Source: Flavobacterium sp. TAB 87
Lineage (GTDB): Bacteria; Bacteroidota; Bacteroidia; Flavobacteriales; Flavobacteriaceae
Length of the DNA stretch: 64,000 nucleotides
Direction: 5' to 3'
NCBI RefSeq assembly: GCF_001529295.1
Contig: NZ_LLWK01000037.1
Span: 186,001 to 250,000 of the forward strand
Position numbers and translations under genes: made by a program. Numbering within the stretch: position 1 is the first letter of the stretch; every line of letters begins with the position of its first letter. Of the stretch, positions 1 to 7,475 are shown one piece after another. Below the pieces are notes generated by a model that saw nothing but the letters and a program-made list of their open reading frames with translations, searched no databases and was not told the DNA's origin.

Positions 1-123
1 AAACAAAAAAAAGAAGACAAGTTAAATGATACAAAAACATTTCAATCAGCCATTTATAGAATGTTGATCATGTCAGTTGTATTAATCGTTTTCTTTTTCT
101 TAACAAAAGAAAACTATTACTAA
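1..123 (+). CDS. C-terminal end of an unidentified membrane-anchored protein (partial)
   Basis: Frame 1 is open from the first base and stops with TAA at 121-123, giving the last 40 residues of a protein that starts outside the window. The tail has a Lys-rich stretch followed by one hydrophobic segment (about residues 22-35, rich in Ile, Val, Phe and Leu) and ends in ENYY. This looks like a C-terminal transmembrane helix. I cannot assign a family. It lies about 195 bp before bshC with a terminator between, so the two are probably separate transcription units. Confidence 0.6.
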   Translation, partial: KQKKEDKLNDTKTFQSAIYRMLIMSVVLIVFFFLTKENYY

Positions 124-233
124 AAAACAGTATAAGTGATTTCTTTAATGAAAGTTTTTAAAATTTTTTAAACGTCATTTACTTATATACTACTGAATTA
201 GATGTCAAACTAAAATTTTCGATTTCTCGTAAG

Positions 234-266
234 AAAGGTTGTCCATCAAAAGACAACCTTTTTTTT
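234..266 (+). terminator. Rho-independent terminator after the partial gene
   Basis: AAGGTTGTC at 235-243 pairs with GACAACCTT at 252-260 around a short loop, followed by a run of T to 266. It ends the transcript of the partial gene and insulates bshC. Confidence 0.8.
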
Positions 267-283
267 AACAACTGTCCTCGGAT

Positions 284-291
284 TATTTTTG
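284..291 (+). promoter_or_regulatory. Possible -7 box for bshC
   Basis: TATTTTTG fits the Bacteroidota -7 consensus TAnnTTTG and lies 26 nt before the bshC ATG. No good -33 TTG is visible at the usual distance because the sequence there is the terminator T-run, so this is only moderately supported. Confidence 0.4.
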
Positions 292-317
292 TTATTTTAG
301 CATTAAAATAAAAATCT

Positions 318-1907
318 ATGCCAACCGACTGTATCAGCTATCAAAATTCAGGTTATTTTTCTCCTTTGATGAATGATTATTTAGATCAAACTAAAAATTT
401 ACACGATATATACAATCGGTTTCCTCTACTTGAAAATTTCGAAGAACAAATAATCGAGAAACAAGCAAACTTTGATAATACAAACCGCTTGACACTGACC
501 AAAGTTTTGCATAAGCAATACAGCAAACTTGAAATTTCGCAACTGACGCAACAAAATATTGAGTCTTTAAAAGTCAACAATACCTTTACGGTTACTACGG
601 GTCATCAACTCAATTTGTTTTCTGGTCCTTTGTATTTTTTATATAAAATCATTTCGACAATTAATTTAACGGCAGAATTAAAAGCAAGATATCCTGCTTA
701 TAATTTTGTGCCAATTTATTGGATGGCAACAGAAGATCACGATTTTGAGGAAATTAATTATTTTAATTTTAAGGGCAAAAAGTTTCGCTGGAATACAAAA
801 AGTACTGGTCCTGTTGGAAGATTGTCTACTAACGGCTTAGATCAATTTCTCGAGATTTATTCGAAAGAATTAGGCGCCAGTACAAATGCTTCGTATTTAA
901 AATCATTATTTGAAAAATCGTATATCGAGCATAAAAATTTAGCCGATGCTACAAGATATTTAGCCAATATATTATTTGGCGCATACGGATTAGTTATCTT
1001 AGATGCAGACGACACTCAACTAAAGCAAACCTTCATTCCTTTCATAAAAGAAGATTTAGAGAAGCAAACTGCTTATAAAAACGTAATTGAAACAGGAAAG
1101 AAACTTGCCGATTACAAAATTCAGGTTACTCCGCGCGAAATCAATTTATTTTATATTGAAGACGATTTGCGTGAGCGAATTATTTTTGAAGATAATAAGT
1201 ACTTTATAAACAATACTAAAATTCAGTTTTCTAAAGAAGAACTTTTTAATTTAGTCGATCAACATCCCGAAAAATTTAGTCCAAACGTAATCATGCGTCC
1301 GCTTTACCAAGAAGTTATTTTGCCCAATTTATGCTACATTGGCGGCGGCGGTGAAATAGCGTATTGGTTAGAATTAAAATCCTTTTTTGATGCAGTAAAA
1401 ATTACTTTTCCTATTTTGCTAGTTCGTAATTCTGTACTTTTAGCAACCGAAAAACAAAGCAACAAAGCCGAGAAATTAGAGCTGAGCTGGAGTGATTTAT
1501 TTTTAAAACAACAAGAGTTAGAAAATAAAATCACGCATCGTATTTCTGGTTTTCCTATTGATTTGACTGCTCAAAAAAACGCATTACAAAAACAATTTGC
1601 AGACTTATTTGCAATCGCAGCGCAAACGGACCTATCTTTTACTGGAGCTGTAAAAGCGCAGGAAGCAAAACAAACAAAAGGATTAGCCAATTTAGAAAAA
1701 CGATTACTAAAAGCGCAGAAACGCAAATTGGGCGACCAAATAGAGCGTGTAACCGAACTTCAGAACGAATTATTTCCAAATCAAAGTTTGCAAGAACGGC
1801 AAGCTAACTTCTCTGAATTTTATTTAGAAAAAGGAACAGAATTAATTCCGAATATATTTCAAAAATTACAACCTTTAAAAAATGAATTTTCGATAATTAC
1901 GATTTAA
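318..1907 (+). CDS. bshC: Bacillithiol biosynthesis cysteine-adding enzyme BshC
   Basis: BshC is the putative ligase for the last step of bacillithiol synthesis, joining cysteine to GlcN-malate; it acts in the cytosol. The 529-residue length matches the family. Recognisable family blocks are TTGHQLNLFSGP (residues 93-104) and VPIYWMATEDHDFEE (131-145), in the nucleotide-binding-like core. The C-terminal third is helical and charged (about 450-500), as expected for the BshC coiled coil. The ATG at 318 follows a possible -7 box at the normal distance. bshA and bshB are not in this window, which is common because bsh genes are often unlinked. The gene stands alone, between a terminator upstream and the membrane-protein gene 115 bp downstream. 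Confidence 0.93.
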   Translation: MPTDCISYQNSGYFSPLMNDYLDQTKNLHDIYNRFPLLENFEEQIIEKQANFDNTNRLTLTKVLHKQYSKLEISQLTQQNIESLKVNNTFTVTTGHQLNLFSGPLYFLYKIISTINLTAELKARYPAYNFVPIYWMATEDHDFEEINYFNFKGKKFRWNTKSTGPVGRLSTNGLDQFLEIYSKELGASTNASYLKSLFEKSYIEHKNLADATRYLANILFGAYGLVILDADDTQLKQTFIPFIKEDLEKQTAYKNVIETGKKLADYKIQVTPREINLFYIEDDLRERIIFEDNKYFINNTKIQFSKEELFNLVDQHPEKFSPNVIMRPLYQEVILPNLCYIGGGGEIAYWLELKSFFDAVKITFPILLVRNSVLLATEKQSNKAEKLELSWSDLFLKQQELENKITHRISGFPIDLTAQKNALQKQFADLFAIAAQTDLSFTGAVKAQEAKQTKGLANLEKRLLKAQKRKLGDQIERVTELQNELFPNQSLQERQANFSEFYLEKGTELIPNIFQKLQPLKNEFSIITI

Positions 1908-2022
1908 AAAAATACAGCATAATTTTAAGGATACAAATAACCACTCTCTTCCTAAAAAAAATGTTTCTCAAACCAAATAGCGACTTTTAAAATGAATGAA
2001 CTAACCTTTTTACCCAAAAAAC

Positions 2023-3294
2023 ATGGTAAGAGAACGCTTAATTTCGCTAGATGTCTTTCGTGGACTCACTATTTTACTAATGACAGTAGTCAACAATCCA
2101 GGAGATTGGGGAAACGTTTATGCGCCGCTGCTTCACGCTAGTTGGCACGGTTGCACACCCACAGATTTAGTTTTTCCTTTTTTTATTTTCATAATGGGAG
2201 TAGCCATTTCTTTTGCAATGCCAACAAAAACCTATGATAGTGCAACTTTCAACAAAATTTTGGTCCGCTCTGTTCGTATGTTCGGACTTGGATTGTTTTT
2301 TAATTTTTTTAGCAAAATTCAACTTTTCGGGTTAGAGGGTGCTGCATTACTTGCAGTTAGAATGGCAATTACCATCGGAATCGGCTATGCTTTAATGGGT
2401 AATTTTAGTTCAAAAATAAAGAACATCTTAGCATTCGGAATCTTAACACTATATTTCGTCCTAGCTTACGGAGGTTTCCAAGACTATCAAGATGTTCGTA
2501 TTCCTGGCGTATTACAACGTATTGCTATTGTTTATTTCATCATTTCATTACTGTATTTAAAAACGTCAATCAGAACCCAAATCGGAGTAGGATCCGTAAT
2601 TCTATTGGGGTACTGGGCAATAATGACCTTAATTCCTGTACCTGGAATTGGCGCTCCAAATTTAGAAATAGGAACTAATTTAGCTTCATGGCTGGACAGC
2701 ATTCTACTTAAAAATCACATGTACCGAGGAACCAAAACTTGGGATCCCGAAGGAATTTTAAGCACAGTTCCATCCGTCGCCACTGGAATTGTTGGTTTAG
2801 TGATTGGACAAATTTTACACTTATCGGTGCCTAAAATAGAAATTACTAAAAAATTAATGCTAAGTGGCGTAGCATTAATTATAGTTGGACTAATTTGGAA
2901 CATCGTTTTCCCAATAAATAAATCGCTTTGGACTAGTAGTTTTGTGCTTTACACAGGCGGATTAGCAGCAACCACTTTGGCAGTTCTCTACTATATAATT
3001 GATGTCGCCGATATTAAAAAAGGATCTAAATTATTTTTAATTTGGGGCGTTAATCCAATGATAGTGTTTTTCTTCTCACAGATTATTCCGCAAGCTTTGG
3101 TAATGATTGAGTTTCAGGATCCAAAAAATCCATTAGAACAAATTAATCTCTTAAGCTATTTCTACACATTCGGAATTGCACCCTTTTTCAGCAATCCTAT
3201 GGCAGCATCTTTGGCAGGTGCACTAATTTATGTAGCCATATGGACTTTTATTCTATGGTTGTTTTATAAAAACAAACTTCTGTTCAAAGTATAG
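2023..3294 (+). CDS. DUF5009 / HGSNAT-like multipass membrane acyltransferase homologue
   Basis: A 423-residue polytopic membrane protein with the family N-terminus SLDVFRGLTILLM (residues 8-20), a conserved HGCTPTDLVFPFF block in the first periplasmic loop and next helix, and about ten to eleven further hydrophobic segments. This architecture is that of DUF5009, related to eukaryotic heparan-alpha-glucosaminide N-acetyltransferase and the YeiB/acyltransferase_3 group. Those enzymes move acetyl groups from acetyl-CoA across the membrane to a sugar. The bacterial substrate is unknown; peptidoglycan or surface sugars are plausible. A diverged paralogue is encoded at 20731-21921 on the minus strand. 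The 115-bp gap after bshC has no clear terminator, so read-through from bshC is possible. Confidence 0.8.
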   Translation: MVRERLISLDVFRGLTILLMTVVNNPGDWGNVYAPLLHASWHGCTPTDLVFPFFIFIMGVAISFAMPTKTYDSATFNKILVRSVRMFGLGLFFNFFSKIQLFGLEGAALLAVRMAITIGIGYALMGNFSSKIKNILAFGILTLYFVLAYGGFQDYQDVRIPGVLQRIAIVYFIISLLYLKTSIRTQIGVGSVILLGYWAIMTLIPVPGIGAPNLEIGTNLASWLDSILLKNHMYRGTKTWDPEGILSTVPSVATGIVGLVIGQILHLSVPKIEITKKLMLSGVALIIVGLIWNIVFPINKSLWTSSFVLYTGGLAATTLAVLYYIIDVADIKKGSKLFLIWGVNPMIVFFFSQIIPQALVMIEFQDPKNPLEQINLLSYFYTFGIAPFFSNPMAASLAGALIYVAIWTFILWLFYKNKLLFKV

Positions 3295-3427
3295 AACATT
3301 GTTTTTATAATTATTATAATCCTTAAATTAAAAAATAAGAAAAACACAATGGTGAAATAAATTATCATAAAGTCATTCCGTTAACCGTATTTTATGATTT
3401 TATTAAAATAAATTACCAAAAAAAGAC

Positions 3428-3435
3428 TATTTTTG
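3428..3435 (+). promoter_or_regulatory. -7 box of the ndk promoter
   Basis: TATTTTTG followed by CA matches TAnnTTTG exactly and lies 24 nt before the ndk ATG. The -33 region is T-rich without a clean TTG. Confidence 0.65.
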
Positions 3436-3459
3436 CACAAAATTTAAAAATCAAATACA

Positions 3460-3879
3460 ATGGCAACTAATAGAACGTTCACAATGATTAAGCCTGATGC
3501 AGTTCAAAACGGACACATCGGAAATATTTTAGCAATGATTACAAACGGAGGTTTCAAAATCATTTCTTTAAAATTAACACAATTAACTGTAGCAGATGCA
3601 AAAGCTTTTTATGCAGTACACGCAGAAAGACCTTTTTACGGAGAATTGGTTGAATTCATGTCTCGCGGGCCAATTGTTGCTGCTATTTTAGAAAAAGAAA
3701 ATGCTGTTGAAGATTTCAGAACTTTAATTGGTGCTACAAATCCAGCTGATGCTGCTGAAGGAACTATCCGTAAAGCGTATGCAACTTCTATCGGAGAAAA
3801 TGCCGTTCACGGTTCAGATAGCGATGAAAATGCTGCAATTGAAGGTGCTTTCCATTTTGCAGGAAGAGAGCAATTCTAG
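3460..3879 (+). CDS. ndk: Nucleoside diphosphate kinase
   Basis: Transfers the gamma phosphate of ATP to NDPs by a phospho-histidine ping-pong mechanism in the cytosol. The 139 residues match bacterial Ndk. Visible signatures: [11 protein letters not shown] at the N-terminus, [15 protein letters not shown] (residues 57-71), and the active-site region NAVHGSDS with the catalytic His at residue 117. The Kpn-loop region [17 protein letters not shown] precedes it. The ATG is set by the promoter just upstream. The gene is monocistronic, closed by a strong bidirectional terminator. Confidence 0.98.
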   Translation: MATNRTFTMIKPDAVQNGHIGNILAMITNGGFKIISLKLTQLTVADAKAFYAVHAERPFYGELVEFMSRGPIVAAILEKENAVEDFRTLIGATNPADAAEGTIRKAYATSIGENAVHGSDSDENAAIEGAFHFAGREQF

Positions 3880-3933
3880 TGTACAGAAATAAGTTTTAAA
3901 TGTATTGCGATACAAACTAAAATTATACAAAAT

Positions 3934-3970
3934 AAAAAAATGCCGTTTCCAATTGGAAACGGCATTTTTT
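3934..3970. terminator. Bidirectional terminator between ndk and the DUF721 gene
   Basis: TGCCGTTTCC / GGAAACGGCA at 3941-3964 forms a perfect hairpin with an AATT centre. It is flanked by A7 on the left and T6 on the right, so it works for the converging ndk (+) and DUF721 (-) transcripts. Confidence 0.92.
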
Positions 3971-4007
3971 ATAAATATTAAATCGTTAAAATAAGAATTA
4001 GAAAATC

Positions 4008-4304
4008 CTATCTTAATACGACATCTTTAATCACTTCTCTACCTAAATCTTCGTTAATCATCGTAACAATTTTAGATTTACCGTAACTCAATTCTTCACG
4101 TAAGACTGCAGACGTCAACTCCACGTATAAGGTTTGCCCTTTCAAAACCACATTTCTAGTATAGCTATTCACACCATTGCCCATTAACTGCCTCCAAGCT
4201 TCCTTTACGTCTATTTGGTCCATTCCGGGCTGCAATTTGTTCACTTGAATAATTCGATTCAACACATCGCCAATCGTACTCTGATTATTTATTCTTTTTG
4301 CCAT
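4008..4304 (-). CDS. DUF721 / DciA-like protein
   Basis: A 98-residue protein whose whole length is the DUF721 domain. Family features are the N-terminal helix with TIGDVLNRII, a central AWRQLMG with the conserved Trp, and the beta-strand run TLYVELTSAVLREEL. DUF721 includes DciA, the factor that loads replicative helicase DnaB in bacteria without DnaC. Flavobacterial members are short and lack the long extension, so a helicase-loader role here is inferred from the family only. The start overlaps the end of the lipoprotein gene by 20 bp, which implies translational coupling. Confidence 0.8.
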   Translation of the reverse strand: MAKRINNQSTIGDVLNRIIQVNKLQPGMDQIDVKEAWRQLMGNGVNSYTRNVVLKGQTLYVELTSAVLREELSYGKSKIVTMINEDLGREVIKDVVLR

Positions 4305-4731
4305 CGTGTACTAAGTCAATTTTATCGGTTTTCTTGTAATGGTATTCTTTGTCCTCTTTATTCTTCAAGACCAACTTCGTGTCATTGACTTGTACCAACT
4401 CCTCACTCCATTTGGCATAAAAAGTACTGTAATCCAAATATACCTTTCCGTCTTTAAACCGAACTTTCACATTTTCAAAAGTATCATTCGTCAAAAAAGT
4501 TCCATCCAATTGTGGCATCACTTTCTTTCGAATTCCAACTCCAGCAGTATCAATCCTAAAATAATCAAAGGTCTCGTTTATGGTATATTCTTTATCTTCG
4601 CCACCGTCAAAAACCACTTTTTCAATTTCCCAATACCCATTAAGTTTCTGGATATCCGCTTTCTGAATTGATTGACTACAACTCATCAAAACAACCAAAA
4701 ACACTAGTAAAATAAGCACTCTTTTAATCAT
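4285..4731 (-). CDS. Lipocalin-like lipoprotein
   Basis: A 148-residue exported lipoprotein. The N-terminus MIKRVLILLVFLVVLMSC is a signal peptide with lipobox VLMSC (Cys18), so the mature protein is lipid-anchored in the periplasm or outer membrane. The rest is beta-rich with LNGYWEIEKVVFDG near the start, the GxW motif typical of small lipocalin-like domains in this phylum, and a Lys-rich tail. The frame stays open upstream to an ATG at 4794, but that stretch is the structured RNA element and gives a non-signal N-terminus, so I chose the ATG at 4731. The ligand is unknown. Confidence 0.75.
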   Translation of the reverse strand: MIKRVLILLVFLVVLMSCSQSIQKADIQKLNGYWEIEKVVFDGGEDKEYTINETFDYFRIDTAGVGIRKKVMPQLDGTFLTNDTFENVKVRFKDGKVYLDYSTFYAKWSEELVQVNDTKLVLKNKEDKEYHYKKTDKIDLVHDGKKNK

Positions 4732-4742
4732 AATTCTATTTT

Positions 4743-4826
4743 TAAGGAGCATTTTCCTGCTGTGCACTGTATCTTTTATGCCGAACAACGGCACAAAAGG
4801 ATGCCGCTCCCATCAGGGCTAGGCAT
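4743..4826 (-). ncRNA. Structured RNA element resembling the Flavo-1 motif
   Basis: On the minus strand the element begins with TAGCCCTGATGGGAGCGG and ends with AGCAGGAAAATGCTCCTT. GGAGC (4810-4806) pairs with GCTCC (4750-4746) as a closing helix. Inside it TTTTGTGCCG (4798-4789) pairs with CGGCATAAAA (4783-4774), a ten-pair stem with one G-U and a five-base loop. From memory this layout and the AGCCCTGAT and AGCAGGAA blocks resemble the Flavo-1 RNA family found mainly in Flavobacteria, function unknown. It sits between a -7 box and the lipoprotein ATG, so it could be a free RNA or a 5' leader. The family name is my recollection, not a search result. Confidence 0.6.
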
Positions 4827-4859
4827 TCAGATTACATTAGAAATTCTAACGTTCAAATA

Positions 4860-4867
4860 CAAAGTTA
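4860..4867 (-). promoter_or_regulatory. -7 box upstream of the RNA element
   Basis: On the minus strand TAACTTTG fits TAnnTTTG. Transcription would start near 4852 and run into the RNA element and then the lipoprotein and DUF721 genes. A -33 TTTG is seen only at spacings of 13 or 24, so the match is partial. Confidence 0.45.
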
Positions 4868-4916
4868 ACGTTATAAATTCCAAATTAAAAACAAAAAAAT
4901 TCTTAAAAATCCATTC

Positions 4917-5261
4917 TTATAAGAGTTGATCCGTAAAAGCCTTTTTCAGCTCGTTGTACCGCTCAAAATGAGTTTTTATCTCTTCTTCAAAAGTACTTTC
5001 GTAATTAGTAAAGTACGTATCGCATTGCACATCGTCACATTCCAGACCTTTCTCCATAAAAATAGGATAGCGAATCAATTCTTCCAAAACTAAATCGCTA
5101 CTGACCAAAAAGTCATTGCATCTTTCTGCAATGACTTGATACGATTCATTTTTTTTTACAGTATCCAAATCTCTTTTATCAAACATGTTTCGCTGGTGTT
5201 TAATGTCCTCTTGCATGAATACAACGGTATCTTTCCAAAGTTTTTTATTCTCTGTTTCCAT
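4917..5261 (-). CDS. Hypothetical protein, soluble, acidic, helical
   Basis: A 114-residue protein of no family I recognise. It has no signal peptide or membrane segment, is rich in Glu, Asp and Lys, and reads as mostly alpha-helical. There are three Cys residues, two of them in ECDDVQCDTYF. It starts 12 bp after the stop of the GreA/Rnk-like gene on the same strand, so the two are probably co-transcribed. Nothing visible tells its function. Confidence 0.7.
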   Translation of the reverse strand: METENKKLWKDTVVFMQEDIKHQRNMFDKRDLDTVKKNESYQVIAERCNDFLVSSDLVLEELIRYPIFMEKGLECDDVQCDTYFTNYESTFEEEIKTHFERYNELKKAFTDQLL

Positions 5262-5273
5262 TCTATCCTACTC

Positions 5274-5681
5274 TTAGTTTACAACTACCAGCTGCTCAAC
5301 CTTCAAAATAGTAATTGTTCCTGTTCCAATTGGAAATTCCCAATCAATAACATCACCTTCCGCATATCCAAATAATGCTAAGCCCATTGGAGTCAAAATA
5401 GAAATTTTATTTTGTGCCAAATTACTTTTCTCTGGAGCAACCAATTGAAATGTTTTATCAGTTTTAAACGACGTTGTAAAATGCACTGTTGAATTCAAAC
5501 GAATTACATCTACTGGCATTTTATCCATATCTACGATGCTGGCAGTTTTAAGCTCTTCATTTAATTTATCTAATGATTTTTTTAACGAGCCATCGTGATT
5601 GTTTTTTAACATAGAAAGATTACGCATTAATAAATCGTGATCCTTTTTTTCGACAAATAATTTTTTATACTTCATGTCCAT
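5274..5681 (-). CDS. GreA/Rnk-family protein
   Basis: A 135-residue protein. The C-terminal half (about 55-135) carries the GreA/GreB C-terminal FKBP-like domain: VDVIRLNSTVHF, ISILTPMGLALFGYAEGD and DWEFPIGTGTITILKVEQ. The N-terminal half is a short helical stretch rather than the full 70-residue coiled coil with the acidic tip of true GreA, so it resembles Rnk and the flavobacterial 'GreA/GreB family elongation factor' proteins. It likely binds the RNA polymerase secondary channel, but cleavage stimulation is not assured. A second ATG six bases downstream (5675) is equally possible. Confidence 0.75.
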   Translation of the reverse strand: MDMKYKKLFVEKKDHDLLMRNLSMLKNNHDGSLKKSLDKLNEELKTASIVDMDKMPVDVIRLNSTVHFTTSFKTDKTFQLVAPEKSNLAQNKISILTPMGLALFGYAEGDVIDWEFPIGTGTITILKVEQLVVVN

Positions 5682-5712
5682 TTTTTTTATAGTTCATTTT
5701 TATTCATAAGTA

Positions 5713-5752
5713 AAAACCTTTATAATAATTTTGTAATTATTATAAAGGTTTT
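5713..5752 (-). terminator. 18-bp perfect hairpin after gdhA
   Basis: AAAACCTTTATAATAATT (5713-5730) is the exact reverse complement of 5735-5752 around a TTGT loop. It lies 25 bp past the gdhA stop, and on the minus strand the 3' arm ends in a short T run. It probably terminates or attenuates gdhA transcription before the GreA-like gene. Confidence 0.7.
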
Positions 5753-5777
5753 CAAGAATTAGAAACAATTTGGTTCT

Positions 5778-7058
5778 TTATGGAAATATACCTCTTTGTT
5801 TGTAAGCTGTTTCGATTCTTGTAATTGCTATTATATATGCGGCCGTTCTCCAATCTATTTGTTTCTCGGCAACCATGCTAGCAACGCTTTTATATACTTG
5901 GGTCAATTTCTTCTCCAGTTTATCCATTACCTCTTCTAGAAACCATAATTCACCATTTCGGTTTTGCAACCATTCAAAATAGCTTCCTATTACACCACCT
6001 GAATTACATAAAATATCGGGAATAATCGTAATTCCTTTTTCTAAAATGATTTTCTCTCCTTCTACATCTATAGGTCCGTTTGCACCTTCAGCAATTAAGC
6101 GAGCTTTAACATTTCCTGCGTTAGCTGCTGTAATTTGATTACCTAAGGCAGCCGGAATGATAATATCACATTCGATTCCGAAAAAATCTTTTGGATTCAT
6201 CTCTACTGCACCTTCAAATCCTTCAACCGAATCAATACGGTTTTTAGAGTGCTCAAAAAGTGCTTCTGAATCAATTCCTGTTTCATTGAAGATCGTTGCA
6301 TGCGCATCTTGAACGGCAATTAACTTCGCTCCATCGCTTGTTAAGAAATGGGAAACCCAATATCCTACGTTTCCGTATCCTTGTACAATAAACGTCTTAT
6401 CTTTTAAACTTTCTCCTTTTCCTTCAAAGAATAATTTAATTGTTAAATATACACCATATCCTGTAGATCTGTTTCTTCCTTCTAAACCTCCTGATCCTAC
6501 TGGCTTACCGGTAACAACGTGTTGGTTTTTTGAACGCTCTGAACTTGATTTAGTAGACATATATGTATCTGCAATCCAAGCCATTGTTTGCGCATTCGTA
6601 TTAACGTCTGGTGCAGGTATATCATGTTCTGGTCCGATATTCTCTCCTAACGCATACGTAAATCTTCTTGTAATACGCTCCAATTCACCAATCGAATACT
6701 GTCTTGGATCAATTTGAATACCTCCTTTTGCTCCTCCGTAAGGCAAACCTGCCAACGAAGTTTTCCAAGTCATCCACATTGCTAATGCTTTAGCATCTTC
6801 TACATCGACAGTTGGGTGGTAACGCAACCCGCCTTTGTATGGTCCTAATGCATTATTGTGTTGAACCCGGTATCCCGTAAAAATCTCAACTTCTCCGTTG
6901 TCTTTCTTTACTGGAAAATGAATAATTATTTCATTATTCGCAACAGATAGAATTTTTCGAATATTGGGGTTTAATTCGATCAAATCAGCAGTTTTATTGA
7001 ACTGTCCAATAACAGTATCAAACATGCTTTTTTTCTTAACTTCTTTAGTAATGCTCAT
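5778..7058 (-). CDS. gdhA: Glutamate dehydrogenase (Glu/Leu/Phe/Val dehydrogenase family)
   Basis: Reversible oxidative deamination of glutamate to 2-oxoglutarate and ammonia in the cytosol. The 426-residue length fits the hexameric short-form GDH. Seen: substrate-site block GPYKGGLRYHP (72-82), catalytic Lys111 in LPYGGAKGG, the ENIGPEHDIPAPDVNT block, and the Rossmann GYGNVG (227-232) of the coenzyme domain. NAD versus NADP preference cannot be read from sequence by eye. The gene is 5 bp downstream of a small Cys-rich gene and both lie behind a -24/-12 type promoter, with a sigma-54 activator gene directly upstream. That suggests nitrogen- or energy-dependent control. Confidence 0.93.
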   Translation of the reverse strand: MSITKEVKKKSMFDTVIGQFNKTADLIELNPNIRKILSVANNEIIIHFPVKKDNGEVEIFTGYRVQHNNALGPYKGGLRYHPTVDVEDAKALAMWMTWKTSLAGLPYGGAKGGIQIDPRQYSIGELERITRRFTYALGENIGPEHDIPAPDVNTNAQTMAWIADTYMSTKSSSERSKNQHVVTGKPVGSGGLEGRNRSTGYGVYLTIKLFFEGKGESLKDKTFIVQGYGNVGYWVSHFLTSDGAKLIAVQDAHATIFNETGIDSEALFEHSKNRIDSVEGFEGAVEMNPKDFFGIECDIIIPAALGNQITAANAGNVKARLIAEGANGPIDVEGEKIILEKGITIIPDILCNSGGVIGSYFEWLQNRNGELWFLEEVMDKLEKKLTQVYKSVASMVAEKQIDWRTAAYIIAITRIETAYKQRGIFP

Positions 7059-7063
7059 ATTTT

Positions 7064-7270
7064 TTATTGGTAATGTTCACAGAATAGGGTCTCTTGGTCT
7101 TGCCAAACACAATTTGATCTTCGGTTACAGTTCATGCAAAGTCCTGCATCTGTAACTACTTCTTTCTTTGCAGCATACGCCTCAAAATTCCACTTGATTG
7201 CACTCAATAGCAATGCTTCTTCTTTGTACAAAGAAGAGCCTTTACTTTTTTTCTCTTTTATTGCTTCCAT
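7064..7270 (-). CDS. Small Cys-rich protein in an operon with gdhA
   Basis: 68 residues, family not recognised. The N-terminal half is basic and helical (KEEALLLSAIKWNFEAYA). The C-terminal third has four cysteines and a final His in the pattern CMNC-x4-NC-x9-FCEHY, which could hold a metal or an Fe-S cluster. The stop is 5 bp before the gdhA ATG, so the two are co-transcribed and probably coupled. It is the first gene after the -24/-12 promoter. A role as a regulator or partner of GDH is inference from position only. Confidence 0.75.
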   Translation of the reverse strand: MEAIKEKKSKGSSLYKEEALLLSAIKWNFEAYAAKKEVVTDAGLCMNCNRRSNCVWQDQETLFCEHYQ

Positions 7271-7319
7271 TTAGCTTAGTTTTAAAACTACCATACGAAT
7301 GTAGACCTCTACCTTTAAA

Positions 7320-7335
7320 GCAAACTGTATGCCAA
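7320..7335 (-). promoter_or_regulatory. Sigma-54 (-24/-12) promoter of the Cys-rich gene-gdhA operon
   Basis: On the minus strand TTGGCATACAGTTTGC fits YTGGCACG-N4-TTGCW with GG (7333-7332) and GC (7321-7320) exactly 12 bp apart. Predicted start of transcription is near 7308, giving a leader of about 38 nt. An overlapping weaker sigma-A-type match also exists: TTTG (7324-7321), 17 bp, TACATTCG (7303-7296). The sigma-54 activator encoded just upstream makes the first reading attractive. Confidence 0.65.
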
Positions 7336-7340
7336 TCACA

Positions 7341-7360
7341 AATTTCAATCGATTGAAATT
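7341..7360. promoter_or_regulatory. 20-bp perfect palindrome upstream of the gdhA operon promoter
   Basis: AATTTCAATCGATTGAAATT is a perfect 20-bp inverted repeat. It is centred about 18 bp upstream of the -24 element in the 205-bp gap between the activator gene and the Cys-rich gene. It is a candidate site for the adjacent response regulator or another dimeric regulator. The location is closer to the promoter than typical NtrC-family enhancers. Confidence 0.55.
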
Positions 7361-7475
7361 ACTAATAACATATAAAACAACTTGTTAACTTTTACGAAAA
7401 ACAGACAAAAAGAGAATGAACTGAGTAAAAACTCCTCGCAAGGGTAAAAACACCCCAAATTGAATTAGAAGCCCA

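Noticed and set aside
2136..2156. TTGGCACGG-TTGCA sigma-54-like match
   Set aside because: The GG to GC spacing is too short and it lies inside the coding part of the DUF5009 gene.
4732..4794. N-terminal extension of the lipocalin-like lipoprotein
   Set aside because: It would translate the structured RNA element and put the signal peptide inside the protein.
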